From Planctomycetota bacterium (GTDB lineage Bacteria > Planctomycetota > UBA1135 > GCA-002686595): DNA of 64,000 bases. Location: assembly GCA_012960475.1 (NCBI GenBank), contig DUBE01000063.1:1-64000 (forward strand). The letters are read 5' to 3'. Both the position numbers and the translations under genes were made by a program. Below are positions 1 to 8,237 of this stretch, piece after piece. Below the pieces are notes generated by a model. It searched no databases. It saw only the letters and a program-made list of their open reading frames with translations, and was not told the origin of the DNA. Every line of letters starts with the position of its first letter. Position 1 is the stretch's first letter.

Positions 1-870
1 CAGGGTGTCTCCGTCCACGTCGGCGCTGCAGAAGGCGCTGGCCTCGTCCCCGTCGCTGCTGGTTCCTGATGTGAGGTTGACGGGATCGAAGAACAGGCCC
101 TCGTCGTCCACGATGGTGAAGATGGCTTGGGGGGTTGCGCCGATGACTGCCCCGATGGGGTTGGTGATGGTCAGGATGGCGCGCTCTTGGGGAAGTTCGG
201 GGTCCAGGTCGTCGAGGATCTGCAGGGTCACCGAGGCCGCCAGTTGCCCCGCCGGGATCGTGATCAGGGACGCAGCCAGGGTGTAGTCGAGGTCGGCCCC
301 CTCGCTGGCTTCACCGCTTGCCACGATGGGTACCACCGCAGGCAGGCCCGAGACCGTATCGAGCTGGGCGGTGAGCAGGATGGCCGCTGTGTCCGCTTCG
401 TTCTCGGGACCACCACTGGTTGTGAAGGAGACCTCCGGCTCCCCGTCGTCGTCCACGATGGTCATGGTGTGGACGTTCGCCGTGGGATCCGCATGCTCTC
501 CTGAGAGGAAGAAACTGATCCACTCGGAGTCCTCATGCAACAGATCATCGTTGAGGCTGATGGTGATCGAACCGATGGCGGACCCGGCCGGAATGGTCAC
601 GCTGACCACCGCGTCGGAGGAGTAGTCATTGAAGGTCGCGGTTCCGCCCAGGGAGAGGGTTGCGGTGAGGGGATCGCCACCGGCGCTGCTCCTCTGAACA
701 AAGACATGGAAGGCCCCTCCTGCTTCGGAGCTGAAGCTGAGGGAGGTGACGAAGCCCATCACTCCGCCGCCGCCGCCTCCGCCTCCGCCACCGCCACCCC
801 CTCCGCCAGAACCACAGGCCGGAAGGAGCAGGAGCAGGGGCAGCAGGGTAAGGGCGTGGGCTTTCATCAT
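1..870 (-). CDS. Calx-beta domain lipoprotein, 3' end beyond window
   Basis: This gene is absent from the ORF track because it runs off the window edge. From the ATG at 870 the frame stays open for 290 codons to base 1. The N-terminus is a lipoprotein signal peptide with lipobox LLLPAC, followed by a run of about thirteen glycines as linker. Two Calx-beta-like domains follow (roughly residues 37-135 and 140-250), each ending in the typical TIVDDDG / TIVDDEG motif. The last residues, ADVDGDT, look like the start of an FG-GAP/VCBS calcium-binding repeat. Calx-beta domains bind calcium and occur in large surface proteins. I infer an outer-surface, calcium-stabilised lipoprotein. ATG codons at 870 and 867 are both possible starts. 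It lies just downstream of the HAF-repeat gene on the same strand, 94 bases away. Confidence 0.8.
   Translation of the reverse strand, partial: MMKAHALTLLPLLLLLPACGSGGGGGGGGGGGGGGGVMGFVTSLSFSSEAGGAFHVFVQRSSAGGDPLTATLSLGGTATFNDYSSDAVVSVTIPAGSAIGSITISLNDDLLHEDSEWISFFLSGEHADPTANVHTMTIVDDDGEPEVSFTTSGGPENEADTAAILLTAQLDTVSGLPAVVPIVASGEASEGADLDYTLAASLITIPAGQLAASVTLQILDDLDPELPQERAILTITNPIGAVIGATPQAIFTIVDDEGLFFDPVNLTSGTSSDGDEASAFCSADVDGDTL
768..812. repeat. CCG/CCN simple-sequence tract encoding poly-Gly
   Basis: An almost pure pyrimidine/G triplet tract on the + strand encodes the poly-glycine linker behind the lipobox of the minus-strand Calx-beta lipoprotein. It mixes several Gly codons, so it is only partly a microsatellite, but its length could vary between strains. 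Confidence 0.7.
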
Positions 871-964
871 CTTGGACCAGTTGGAGAGGAACTCGATCAA
901 GCAGCCTGCGCGGGGGAGCGGGCCGCGGTCAAGTCCTTCCTAGCTGGTCTAGAGACTGGGAACC

Positions 965-2410
965 CTATTGGAACAGGATTTCTAGACCGTTCGTGAAGTT
1001 GGAGGTCGTGCCGGGATTCGTGTCCCGGTACCAGCACTGGAAGAACCAGGTTTCTCCAGCCAGCACCGAGACATTGCCCGTTGGACGAGGCAGGTTGGTC
1101 AGGTCCACCGAGATCGCAAAGACCCCCGCTGGATCGACCATGCCGATCTGGGCGTTGTGCCGTCCGATTGCCCCGCTCAGGCACAGGTGTCCCTGGCTGC
1201 CGCCCGGGTTTGGAATGAAACCGGGGGCGGCGCTGTTGAGGAAGAAGGCGAACTTTCCCGGGGGCAGGTCGCTGGCCTGGAGTTCCAGATTGTTCGCGCT
1301 GGCGAGGGAACTTCCCTCACCCGACATGCTTCCAGGACTGCCGCTGGAGTTTGCCACCGCGCTGTTGCAGTAGTCCGTGCCCACGGAGTTTCCGTCCAGC
1401 ACCGCCACGAAGACCGAGGTGGAAAAACTGCCCGCCGTACGGGCATGGCCGATCAGGGTCTTGCCGTCGTCGCTGATGGCTGTCACCGCGACGGGTTCCC
1501 AGGCGCTCACGTCAATACCCAGGCCTGTGAGCACATCGTCCAGGAAGCGATAGCCGTGGGCCGGAGTCCAGATGATGGCGCCGCCGAAGGGACCAAATCC
1601 AAAGGTGCCCCCGGCGATCTGGCCCGCTTGATCCACGCACAACAACAGGGTGTTGTCAAAAGTGCCTCCCCCGGGAATCTGCCCGAGGTTGGTGGCGCCG
1701 CTGGTCTGATTCCAGATGAAAGCGCCGGATCCCTCGCTGCCCACAGCATAGGCGCCGTCGCTCGAGATACCGTTGATCTCTCCCGCTCCGCTGGGGTTGC
1801 TGCCGCTCACCAGAATCAACTGTTCGTTCAAGGAGGCATCCCAAAGGGCTGCCCGTCGGGAGCCGTTGGAGGCCGCGTCCCAACCACCGATCCAGGCGCC
1901 GTCGTCAGAGATCACACTGGCCCGGGCGCTGCCGGAACCGAGGTGGGGGATCTGCATGATTCCGGTGCCGGGGGTCCAGCGGAAGGCGACACCTGTGCAT
2001 CCTTGCCAACCAAGACCCACCGCCGTCTGGCTGTCGCCCGCCAGGTCGTAGGGATTGGCGTGATCACTGCCACAGCCGGCTCCCAAACTGCCCAGGCTGA
2101 CCCAACCGTTGGTCGAGTCCCACAGTCCGGCCAGATTGTCTCCGCTGGTTGGATCATCGATCTGACCCAGCACCTGGCTGCCGTCTTCGGAGACAGCTAC
2201 CGAGGACTGTTGGCCCAGGGGCAGGTAGCCACCGGCCAAGGTCCACAGAAAAGCTCCCTGGCCGTCGTTGCCGCAAATCGCCGTGCCATCGCTGTTGGCG
2301 TCGGTGGAGTTGCCCGCGGCAATGATGGTGAAGGAACTCTGGGCAATGGCGGGGGGCAGGGCCAGGAGCGCCGTGCCCAGTAAGATTGATGGGGTGAGGA
2401 TCTTGCGCAT
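965..2410 (-). CDS. Exported HAF-repeat protein with planctomycete-type C-terminal domain
   Basis: 481 residues. The Sec signal peptide (LLGTALLALPPAIAQ) is cleaved near residue 23. Residues about 25-340 contain HAF-type repeats, recognisable by recurring phrases such as ISDDG, AVG and FRWTPG/FIWNQTSG; these resemble beta-propeller blades of putative extracellular proteins. From about residue 345 a separate domain begins at DYCNSAVANSSG and contains NPGGSQG, LCLSGAIGR, GETWFFQ and WYRD, ending at the C-terminus in a hydrophobic strand. I have the impression this tail recurs at the ends of many secreted proteins in the Saltatorellus-like group, but I know no Pfam name for it. The leader contains a small GGGAG-GAGT-CTCCC hairpin. 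Function is unknown; probably cell-surface or secreted. Confidence 0.75.
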   Translation of the reverse strand: MRKILTPSILLGTALLALPPAIAQSSFTIIAAGNSTDANSDGTAICGNDGQGAFLWTLAGGYLPLGQQSSVAVSEDGSQVLGQIDDPTSGDNLAGLWDSTNGWVSLGSLGAGCGSDHANPYDLAGDSQTAVGLGWQGCTGVAFRWTPGTGIMQIPHLGSGSARASVISDDGAWIGGWDAASNGSRRAALWDASLNEQLILVSGSNPSGAGEINGISSDGAYAVGSEGSGAFIWNQTSGATNLGQIPGGGTFDNTLLLCVDQAGQIAGGTFGFGPFGGAIIWTPAHGYRFLDDVLTGLGIDVSAWEPVAVTAISDDGKTLIGHARTAGSFSTSVFVAVLDGNSVGTDYCNSAVANSSGSPGSMSGEGSSLASANNLELQASDLPPGKFAFFLNSAAPGFIPNPGGSQGHLCLSGAIGRHNAQIGMVDPAGVFAISVDLTNLPRPTGNVSVLAGETWFFQCWYRDTNPGTTSNFTNGLEILFQ

Positions 2411-2712
2411 GGGAAAACGGACGGGAGACTCCTCCCATACTACTGGAAATAGCTAATCCTGGTGGCCCGAACTACTTCACAGGAGAGACTGGGCATTAAC
2501 TTCAGCGACGATATCTCGATCACCCTTTGTCCCTGGGGTTAGATCGGTCGTCGGAGCACTGGGACACGCCTCACAAAGCGGCGTTGTCGTGCCAGTCTTG
2601 CCTGAGTCCGTCACCGGACAGAACCAGAATCAACCTTCGTAGATCACCGTGAATCCAGTACCACGGTCAACTGCCGCGATGCACGAGCGGCAACTTGTGG
2701 TAATTTGAGGTA
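2411..2712. other. Intergenic stretch without a recognisable gene
   Basis: 302 bases between the divergent HAF-repeat and ankyrin genes. I see no credible ORF or RNA gene. A 5-bp hairpin GTCCG-TCAC-CGGAC lies at 2606-2619 without a T-tract. Both flanking promoters should lie here: TAGTAT about 26 bases before the minus-strand start and TAATTT next to the plus-strand start. Confidence 0.6.
2701..2706 (+). promoter_or_regulatory. TANNNT -10 element 6 nt before ATG (leaderless candidate)
   Basis: TAATTT, six bases (GAGGTA), then ATG of the ankyrin gene at 2713. The spacing puts the transcription start at or next to the start codon. GAGG in the gap lies too close to the ATG for a normal ribosome site. 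Confidence 0.5.
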
Positions 2713-3780
2713 ATGATAGTTCAAGACATGATCCTTGCCCTGCCAAACCCGAGCGGTTTGGTTCTGGGGTTCACGCTGGCGGTTCTGACGGGTCTTTCCT
2801 TTCAATCCTGCGGAAGTGTCAAGCATCCCGACATCCAGCTTCTGGATGCTGCTGCTTTGATTGATACCACCCCCGAAGAACTCCAGCGCATTCTCGACCT
2901 GGGTGCCAATATCGAGGCCCGGAACAGCTATGGTTGGACTCCGCTGAATAACGCCATGGGCTGGACTCATTCCACGGACAAGATCCAGTTTCTTCTCGAC
3001 AAGGGTGCTGACATCGAGGCCAGAGACAATGGTGGCAATACCCCCCTGATACGCGCCGCAAGCAACTGGAGAGGATTCGCCACCGAGATCGTCGTGTTTC
3101 TCATCGAAAACGGTGCACAGATCGAGGCCAGGGACAACGACGGCAATACTCCGCTGATGATGGCCGCGCACGGCTATTCAACGCTCGAGATCGTCCAGTT
3201 TCTCATCGACAAGGGCGCCAACATCGAGGCTAGGAACAACGATGGCAATACCCCGCTGATGCTGGCGGCTCGTTACTCCTACATCAACAAAATCCAGCTT
3301 CTCATCGACAGCGGTGCAAAGATCGATGTCACGAATAACGACGGCTCGACCCCGCTCATGCTCGCCGCTCAGGGTCGCAGCATAGACAAGTTCGAGTTTT
3401 TCCTCGAAAAGGGCGCAAAGATCGATTCCAGGAACAACCACGGCTCGACCCCGCTGATGTTCGCGGCTCGCAACCCCTGGAGTCCCGAGATTGCCCAGTT
3501 CCTCCTCGACAAGGGGGCTGAGATCGATGCCACGAACAACGATGGCTGGACCGCGCTGATGTTCGCCGCGGACTTCTGTCCTCCCGACGGGTACATCGCC
3601 CAGATGCGGGTGGCCATCACCCCGGATCTCATCGTTCAACTTCTTCTTGAAAAAGGCGCCGATCCTCTGCTCCTGTCCAAGGCAGGCAAGAAAGCCATTG
3701 ACTATGCCGATAGTAATGTCAAGTTTTTAGACACATGGACCTACTGGAACCTCTATCGCAAGTCGGACGTGCACTATTAG
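2713..3780 (+). CDS. Ankyrin-repeat probable lipoprotein
   Basis: 355 residues. The N-terminus has a hydrophobic stretch (LVLGFTLAVLTGL) ending in FQSC, a weak lipobox, so lipid anchoring is likely but not certain. After it come about eight ankyrin repeats of 33-36 residues with the canonical signatures GNTPLMLAA, LLDKGAxIEARN and related forms, filling almost the rest of the protein. Ankyrin repeats are protein-binding scaffolds; no enzymatic domain is visible. The repeats are strongly similar to one another (GANIEARNNDGNTPLM occurs in near copies), which suggests recent internal duplication. The start at 2713 is supported by a TANNNT element six bases upstream; ATG 2728 is an alternative that would still leave the signal peptide. 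It converges with the HAD-fold gene downstream. Confidence 0.85.
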   Translation: MIVQDMILALPNPSGLVLGFTLAVLTGLSFQSCGSVKHPDIQLLDAAALIDTTPEELQRILDLGANIEARNSYGWTPLNNAMGWTHSTDKIQFLLDKGADIEARDNGGNTPLIRAASNWRGFATEIVVFLIENGAQIEARDNDGNTPLMMAAHGYSTLEIVQFLIDKGANIEARNNDGNTPLMLAARYSYINKIQLLIDSGAKIDVTNNDGSTPLMLAAQGRSIDKFEFFLEKGAKIDSRNNHGSTPLMFAARNPWSPEIAQFLLDKGAEIDATNNDGWTALMFAADFCPPDGYIAQMRVAITPDLIVQLLLEKGADPLLLSKAGKKAIDYADSNVKFLDTWTYWNLYRKSDVHY

Positions 3781-3902
3781 GGTTGACTGATGTATTCGCT
3801 CCGATACGCGGTGCATATCAGACGTTGGAATCGCAACCGGAGGGAATCACAGGGACTATGCAGGACATCGTCGTCGATCAGCTCTGATTGGCAGCCTAGC
3901 GC

Positions 3903-4508
3903 TCAGGCGCTGCGACGCAAGGGAGGCCGGGCTCCCATGCATGCCAGGGTGTGACCCAGGTCCAGGCCGATCAGGTCCGGCTCCACGGAGAGGTTTCCTT
4001 CCTGCATGATGCGTGGAGTGGCGACTCCGGCGGTGCGGCAGCCAGCGCGCCAACCGGCCACGAGGGAAAGCACATCGTTGCCCACCACCCAAGATTCCTC
4101 CAGGTCGATGCCGTCTTCCTGACGGGCATGGTGCATGACACCTGTGTTGGGCAGGGCGTAGACCGACTCCTTGTCATAGGGAGGCACTCCCTCCGGGTGC
4201 TCGGTGGCCGCATAGCTGCGGGTGATCTGGACACCATGACTACGCAGGTGCTCGAGGATACCGGCGTCAATGGCCAGCCATTCCTCAAGGGTCTGGCGAC
4301 CGTCGGGGACCTGGTCTTCGTTGCCGAAGAGATAGATCTTCCAGCCCATTTGTCCAGCGTGGAAAAGGGCATCGACTGCGCCGGGAAGGAAGCTCACATC
4401 GGTCATGGAGCGGGCGTGGCCGAAGGTGGGTTTCTGGAGCACGACATCCCAACGCGCAATAAACAGGGCGCGTTGAGCGCGTTTTTTCAAGAATTGATTT
4501 TGGTTCAT
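3903..4508 (-). CDS. HAD-fold protein related to GmhB/HisB phosphatase, catalytic aspartates lost
   Basis: 201 residues, the size of D,D-heptose-1,7-bisphosphate 7-phosphatase (GmhB) and of the HisB phosphatase domain. The layout matches that family: motif I at residues 14-24, a conserved block FLPGAVDAL, a motif-II-like YLFGNEDQV, a long insertion, and a motif-IV-like region VVGNDVLSLVAGWRAGC. But motif I, normally LFLDRDGVL, reads LFIARWDVVL here. The nucleophile Asp is Ala18 and the acid/base Asp is Trp20, and motif IV GDxxxD is also changed. The family's phosphoaspartate chemistry cannot work with these residues, so this is probably a pseudoenzyme or a regulatory/binding protein. The frame is intact, so it is not simply a decaying gene. 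It is divergent from a GT4 glycosyltransferase, which fits a surface-polysaccharide setting. Confidence 0.65.
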   Translation of the reverse strand: MNQNQFLKKRAQRALFIARWDVVLQKPTFGHARSMTDVSFLPGAVDALFHAGQMGWKIYLFGNEDQVPDGRQTLEEWLAIDAGILEHLRSHGVQITRSYAATEHPEGVPPYDKESVYALPNTGVMHHARQEDGIDLEESWVVGNDVLSLVAGWRAGCRTAGVATPRIMQEGNLSVEPDLIGLDLGHTLACMGARPPLRRSA

Positions 4509-4754
4509 AGCTACCTTTGGAAGCTGGGCAGCGGGGGGCTAGCCCTTCTTTCGTCCACTTGCCTCAATGAGTCGAGACCTTGGAAAGTATTTCCCAGGGA
4601 TTTTGTGCAGCGAGGAGCAGCGAGTGGGAAAGGTTTTCCGTGCGGTCTCCCTCTGAATCCCGCTTCCTACTGGGGCCGTCGCCTTCGTTTGGTCGACAAA
4701 ACAGGGTTCAGGGATCTTTCCCGCCATTTTTTCCAATTGCCCCCTCCATTATTC

Positions 4755-5849
4755 ATGCGTCGTTCCCTTCGCATCGCCCTGGTCATGAACCCCTTTGCCC
4801 TGCGCCGTCGAGGGGGTGATCACGCCCGTTCACTGGCGCGGGAGCTGATCAGTCGTGGACACGCGGTGCGTGGCTTCGGAGCGCCCCCGGGGGCGATACC
4901 GCGCAGCGGAAGCAGCTTGATGCCCGGCATTCGTGGGTTCATGCCCGATGTGATCATTGCCTATGACGGACTCTCGCCGGCCGGTTCCCACTCGGTGGCC
5001 ATGGCGCGCAGGCTGAATGTGCCGCTCTTCTTGTTCGAGCAGGGCTTTCCCCTGGTGGGGCACCCGGTGGAGCGCATGATGCGTTTTGTTGGCGAGCAGC
5101 TCTGGGGGCGGCGACTGCGCAGGACCGTGGAACATGTGGTGGCCCTGGATGATCTGGCCCTGCGCCAGGTGCGGGAATTTGGAATTGACCCCCAACAGAC
5201 CAGTCTGATTTCCGGGGGGGTGGATCAGAGCAAGTTCCGCAGCGGCATGCATTCGCACCTGCTGGAACGTCATGGTGTGCAGGGACGCATCGTGCTGGCC
5301 GCCGGGGCCTTTCAATCCGGCCGCGGTCTGGAGAAACTCGTGCGGGCCTATGCCTCCACCTTGGGAGCGAGCGAGGACTGGACCCTGGTGCTGGCTGGAG
5401 AGGGTCCCGAGATGCTGGAGCTACGCGCTCTAGGCAATATCAAAGGGATCGCCGCTCGCATGATCCTGGTGGAGCGTCCTCGGCCGGAGGAACTGCCTGC
5501 CCTTGTGAGCGCCGCTACTTTGATGGTGGACCCCGATGTCAGCGGGCGCGGTCCCAGGCGTACAACTCTCGGCGGCCTCGCCTCGGGCACGCCGCTCTTG
5601 AGCGTACCCGGTTCCCTGCAGGCGAGTTTGGTGGAGCGCGGCGTTGGGATGCTGGCAGACGACAGTAGCGAAGCCGCCTTGGCCCATGTACTGCGTGTGG
5701 CCGCATCGGATCCCGGGCGTCGAGCCCGTTGGTCCGCCATGGCCCAGACCCTCGCCTCTCAAGAACTCGCCTGGGATGCGGTGGCGACTCGCGTGGAGCA
5801 ACTGTTCCTGGGTGATTCCACACCGCACGAGTTGCTGCGTAGCGCTTGA
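4755..5849 (+). CDS. GT4-like glycosyltransferase (GT-B fold)
   Basis: 364 residues from the ATG at 4755; the track ORF from 3951 reads back through the opposite-strand HAD gene and is too long. The N-terminal Rossmann half begins RIALVMNPFALRRRGGDHARSLARELISRGH, with the glycine-rich acceptor loop typical of GT-B enzymes. The C-terminal half has LAAGAFQSGRGLEKLVRAYA, a nucleotide-sugar binding region with LVLAGEGPE, and a late segment TTLGGLASGTPLL in place of the usual E-x7-E motif. It should transfer a sugar from an activated donor onto a cell-surface glycan or lipid; donor and acceptor cannot be told. ATG 4785 (MNPFAL) is an alternative start. It faces the STAS gene tail to tail. Confidence 0.75.
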   Translation: MRRSLRIALVMNPFALRRRGGDHARSLARELISRGHAVRGFGAPPGAIPRSGSSLMPGIRGFMPDVIIAYDGLSPAGSHSVAMARRLNVPLFLFEQGFPLVGHPVERMMRFVGEQLWGRRLRRTVEHVVALDDLALRQVREFGIDPQQTSLISGGVDQSKFRSGMHSHLLERHGVQGRIVLAAGAFQSGRGLEKLVRAYASTLGASEDWTLVLAGEGPEMLELRALGNIKGIAARMILVERPRPEELPALVSAATLMVDPDVSGRGPRRTTLGGLASGTPLLSVPGSLQASLVERGVGMLADDSSEAALAHVLRVAASDPGRRARWSAMAQTLASQELAWDAVATRVEQLFLGDSTPHELLRSA

Positions 5850-5884
5850 GGCGAACCCGGCGTCAGCTGATTTCTTGATTCCGC

Positions 5885-6706
5885 CTAGCTGGTCGCGCGC
5901 TTGAGCTCGTCCTTCAGATAGGACATGTCGGCGATGTACTGGCGTACGGCTTCGGCTGTGGTCTCATCTAGTTTGTCGAACGTGACGTTGACCTCCACCG
6001 AGTCGGAGCGCTCGGTGAGCTCAGTGACTTCGGCGGTGGCTTCGCTGAAGCCCTTCTTGAGCAGGGGCAGTTTGAACTTGACCGTCATGGCAGTGCCAAC
6101 CGCCAACAGCTGGCCCATGTCAAAGGCGGCCAGGCCGGTCTTTCCGCCGGCCCATTGAAAGGTCAGGCCCTTCTGGTCGAGGTTGCTCATGCGGCCCACT
6201 CCGGTCCATTGCTGACCGAAGGCGTGGCCGTGCACCGGGTTGTCTGCCTTGGGGGTGCCCAGGAAGTGTTCGACCCGGGACTGGTCCGTGGGGCGAAAGA
6301 GAACTGAACTGGGATCGCCGTCAAGGTCGAAATCGCCGTCTCCTGCTTCCGCCTCTTTGGCCTGGGCATCGGAGGCCAGCGCGGCGGCTGCTTCCTCGTC
6401 GGAGTCATGCACGCCGACCACCCGATCGAGACCGATTTTCTCCAGGATGTCCCGGCAGAACGAACTGGGGTGGCTGATGACGAGCTGGCCGCGGGTGTCC
6501 TGGAGACCACGCGAGGCCTTCAAGATCGCACCCAGGGCTGTGGAATTGATGAAGCGTACCAGGCGCAGATTGACCACGATTCGGGAGAGGCCTGAGCGTT
6601 GCAGGGTGGCGATCTCTTCCTGGAAGGCGGGGCAGGAAAAGGTATCGAACTCACCGCGCAGGTGGAGGACGGCGTGTTGTTCGTGGGGTTCAACTGTGGT
6701 CTGCAT
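5885..6706 (-). CDS. STAS anti-anti-sigma domain fused to PilZ-like domain
   Basis: 273 residues from the ATG at 6706, chosen because TATCAT lies six bases upstream; the track start at 7243 lies inside the opposite-strand gene. Residues 1-100 form a STAS domain: LHLRGEFDTFSCPAF, then RFINSTALGAIL, which corresponds to the phosphorylation site FxDSSGLG of SpoIIAA/RsbV with Thr56 in the phosphorylated position. An acidic linker (residues 115-135) leads to a C-terminal domain resembling PilZ. The PilZ motif [DN]xSxxG is NLDQKG here and no clear RxxxR is seen, so c-di-GMP binding is doubtful. The partner phosphatase is the divergent GAF-SpoIIE gene 134 bases away. Together they suggest a partner-switching signalling pair; no RsbW-type kinase is in view. 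Confidence 0.75.
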   Translation of the reverse strand: MQTTVEPHEQHAVLHLRGEFDTFSCPAFQEEIATLQRSGLSRIVVNLRLVRFINSTALGAILKASRGLQDTRGQLVISHPSSFCRDILEKIGLDRVVGVHDSDEEAAAALASDAQAKEAEAGDGDFDLDGDPSSVLFRPTDQSRVEHFLGTPKADNPVHGHAFGQQWTGVGRMSNLDQKGLTFQWAGGKTGLAAFDMGQLLAVGTAMTVKFKLPLLKKGFSEATAEVTELTERSDSVEVNVTFDKLDETTAEAVRQYIADMSYLKDELKRATS

Positions 6707-6712
6707 GCACAG

Positions 6713-6718
6713 ATGATA
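6713..6718 (-). promoter_or_regulatory. TANNNT -10 element 6 nt before ATG (leaderless candidate)
   Basis: On the minus strand TATCAT, six bases (CTGTGC), then ATG of the STAS gene at 6706. It decides the start against several upstream in-frame codons. Confidence 0.55.
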
Positions 6719-6801
6719 GCAACTCGGTCCTCCGGAGGGGGGGCATCGGCCACTTGCGTGCCCTCTCAGGGATTCTTCAGGCCTTTCTTGATGATCGCTG
6801 A

Positions 6802-6818
6802 AGCCCCCGCAGGGGGCT
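6802..6818. repeat. 7-bp inverted repeat AGCCCCC-GCA-GGGGGCT
   Basis: A perfect 7-bp inverted repeat with a 3-base loop lies between the divergent STAS and phosphatase genes, nine bases upstream of the -10 element of the phosphatase. It is placed like an operator, or it could be a hairpin; the sequence alone cannot decide. Confidence 0.4.
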
Positions 6819-6826
6819 GGGGCTGG

Positions 6827-6832
6827 TATCTT
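6827..6832 (+). promoter_or_regulatory. TANNNT -10 element 7 nt before ATG (leaderless candidate)
   Basis: TATCTT, seven bases (TGGGATC), then ATG of the GAF-SpoIIE phosphatase at 6840. No Shine-Dalgarno sequence lies between. Confidence 0.55.
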
Positions 6833-6839
6833 TGGGATC

Positions 6840-8237
6840 ATGGCCTTTTGGAAGCGCAGACAACCCAGCACCGAGACGGACCCGTCATCTGTCACGGATC
6901 CTGAACCCCTGGCCAGTGCGCGCTCGGCGGAGGAGATCAGCAGCGTCTTGCTCTTTTCGGGGGATGCGGGCAGGGACAGCAAGACCGTTGAGGTCCTGTT
7001 GGATGCCATCGCTCGGGTCTCGGCTTCCCGGGACCTGGATGAGTTGCTCGAATATGTGGTGGACACGGCTATTTCCACAACCGCGGCGGAGCGCGGCTTT
7101 CTGTTCCTGGCTGAGTTGCCCGGGGAACAGCCCGCCGTGCGCAAGGCCCGGGATGCCAAGGGGAGTCCATTGGACGAGGAGGAGCGCTGGTCCACGAGCA
7201 TCGTGGCCAAGGTGGTGAACTCCGGGGTCCCCCTGCACACCATGATCTCCGGTCAAGGGGACCTGGACCTGGGGCAGAGCATCATCGATCTCAAGCTGAG
7301 GGCAGTGATGTGTGTGCCCCTCGGTGTGCGCAGTACTGGGGATGAGGCGGATCGACAGGGGGCCTTGTATGTGGATTCTCGAGCTGCGAGCCGTGAGTTC
7401 ACGGACGGCGATCTGGCCGTCTTTCACGCCCTGGCCCAGCATGTTTCAATCGCGGTGGAGAACGCCCAACGCAATAGCGAGGCCCTGGAGAAGGCCCGCA
7501 TGGAAGAGTCCCTGGCCCTGGCCGCAGAAATCCAGAAGAGCCTGATTCCCAAAGACCTCAAGGTGGGCACTGGGTTTGATGCCTTCGGATGGTATCTGCC
7601 GGCTGAACACGCCACCGGCGATTTCTACGATGTGGCTCGGCTGTCCGACGGACGCAGTGTGTTGATGTTGGGAGACGCTACGGGACACGGCGTGGGCCCG
7701 GCCTTGCTTGTGGCTTCGGCCCAGGCGGCATTGCGCTCCTACTGCAAGATCTTGGATGATCCCGCGCGCATCGTGCAGATGGTGGATGAGGATCTTGCCG
7801 AACGTATGGATGCGGGTACCTTCTTGACCCTCTGCCTGGTGGTGGTGGGTGAGGACGGAAGTCTTGAATGCGTGGACGCCGGTCACGGTTGCACCCTGGT
7901 CTACCGCGCATCTGCGGATCGGGTGGAGGCCCTGACTTCGGACGGTCCGGCACTGGGGGTTGCTCCCGGTTTTGAACATGCCTCGCGCGCGGAAGCAAGT
8001 TTTGAGCCCGGCGACATACTGCTGCTCTTCAGTGATGGCATCAGTGAATCCGCCCACGAGGACGCGCCCAAGGCCCTGTTTGGGGAAGAGCGTATTGCAG
8101 AGGTGCTGCTCGAAGCTGGGCGCGCGGGGGAGGACTCAAAGGCACTCTGTGAGCGCTTGAGCGAGGCGGGACTGCAATTCAGCGGAGGTCGCCGGGATGA
8201 TGACTGGACCCTGTTGGCCTTGCGCCGAACGCCCTGA
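6840..8237 (+). CDS. GAF domain - SpoIIE/RsbU-type PP2C phosphatase
   Basis: 465 residues. A GAF sensor domain spans about residues 50-220 (ERGFLFLAE, MCVPLGVRS, AVFHALAQHVSIAVENA), followed by a short coiled linker (EKARMEESLALAAEIQKSLIP) that is the standard join to SpoIIE-like phosphatases. The PP2C domain (about 245-463) has the metal-binding pieces GDFYDV, LGDATGHGVGPALL, VDAGHG, LLLFSDGISES and a final DDDWTLLAL. Such proteins dephosphorylate STAS proteins in response to a signal; the divergent STAS gene is the obvious substrate. It starts a run with DUF58 and BatA-like genes, the next start codon overlapping its stop (TGATG). Confidence 0.9.
   Translation: MAFWKRRQPSTETDPSSVTDPEPLASARSAEEISSVLLFSGDAGRDSKTVEVLLDAIARVSASRDLDELLEYVVDTAISTTAAERGFLFLAELPGEQPAVRKARDAKGSPLDEEERWSTSIVAKVVNSGVPLHTMISGQGDLDLGQSIIDLKLRAVMCVPLGVRSTGDEADRQGALYVDSRAASREFTDGDLAVFHALAQHVSIAVENAQRNSEALEKARMEESLALAAEIQKSLIPKDLKVGTGFDAFGWYLPAEHATGDFYDVARLSDGRSVLMLGDATGHGVGPALLVASAQAALRSYCKILDDPARIVQMVDEDLAERMDAGTFLTLCLVVVGEDGSLECVDAGHGCTLVYRASADRVEALTSDGPALGVAPGFEHASRAEASFEPGDILLLFSDGISESAHEDAPKALFGEERIAEVLLEAGRAGEDSKALCERLSEAGLQFSGGRRDDDWTLLALRRTP

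Noticed and set aside
1157-2383. 408-codon + strand ORF across the HAF-repeat gene
   Set aside because: It is the opposite-strand shadow of the 481-residue protein, which has a signal peptide, repeats and a conserved tail. The shadow has no recognisable domain.
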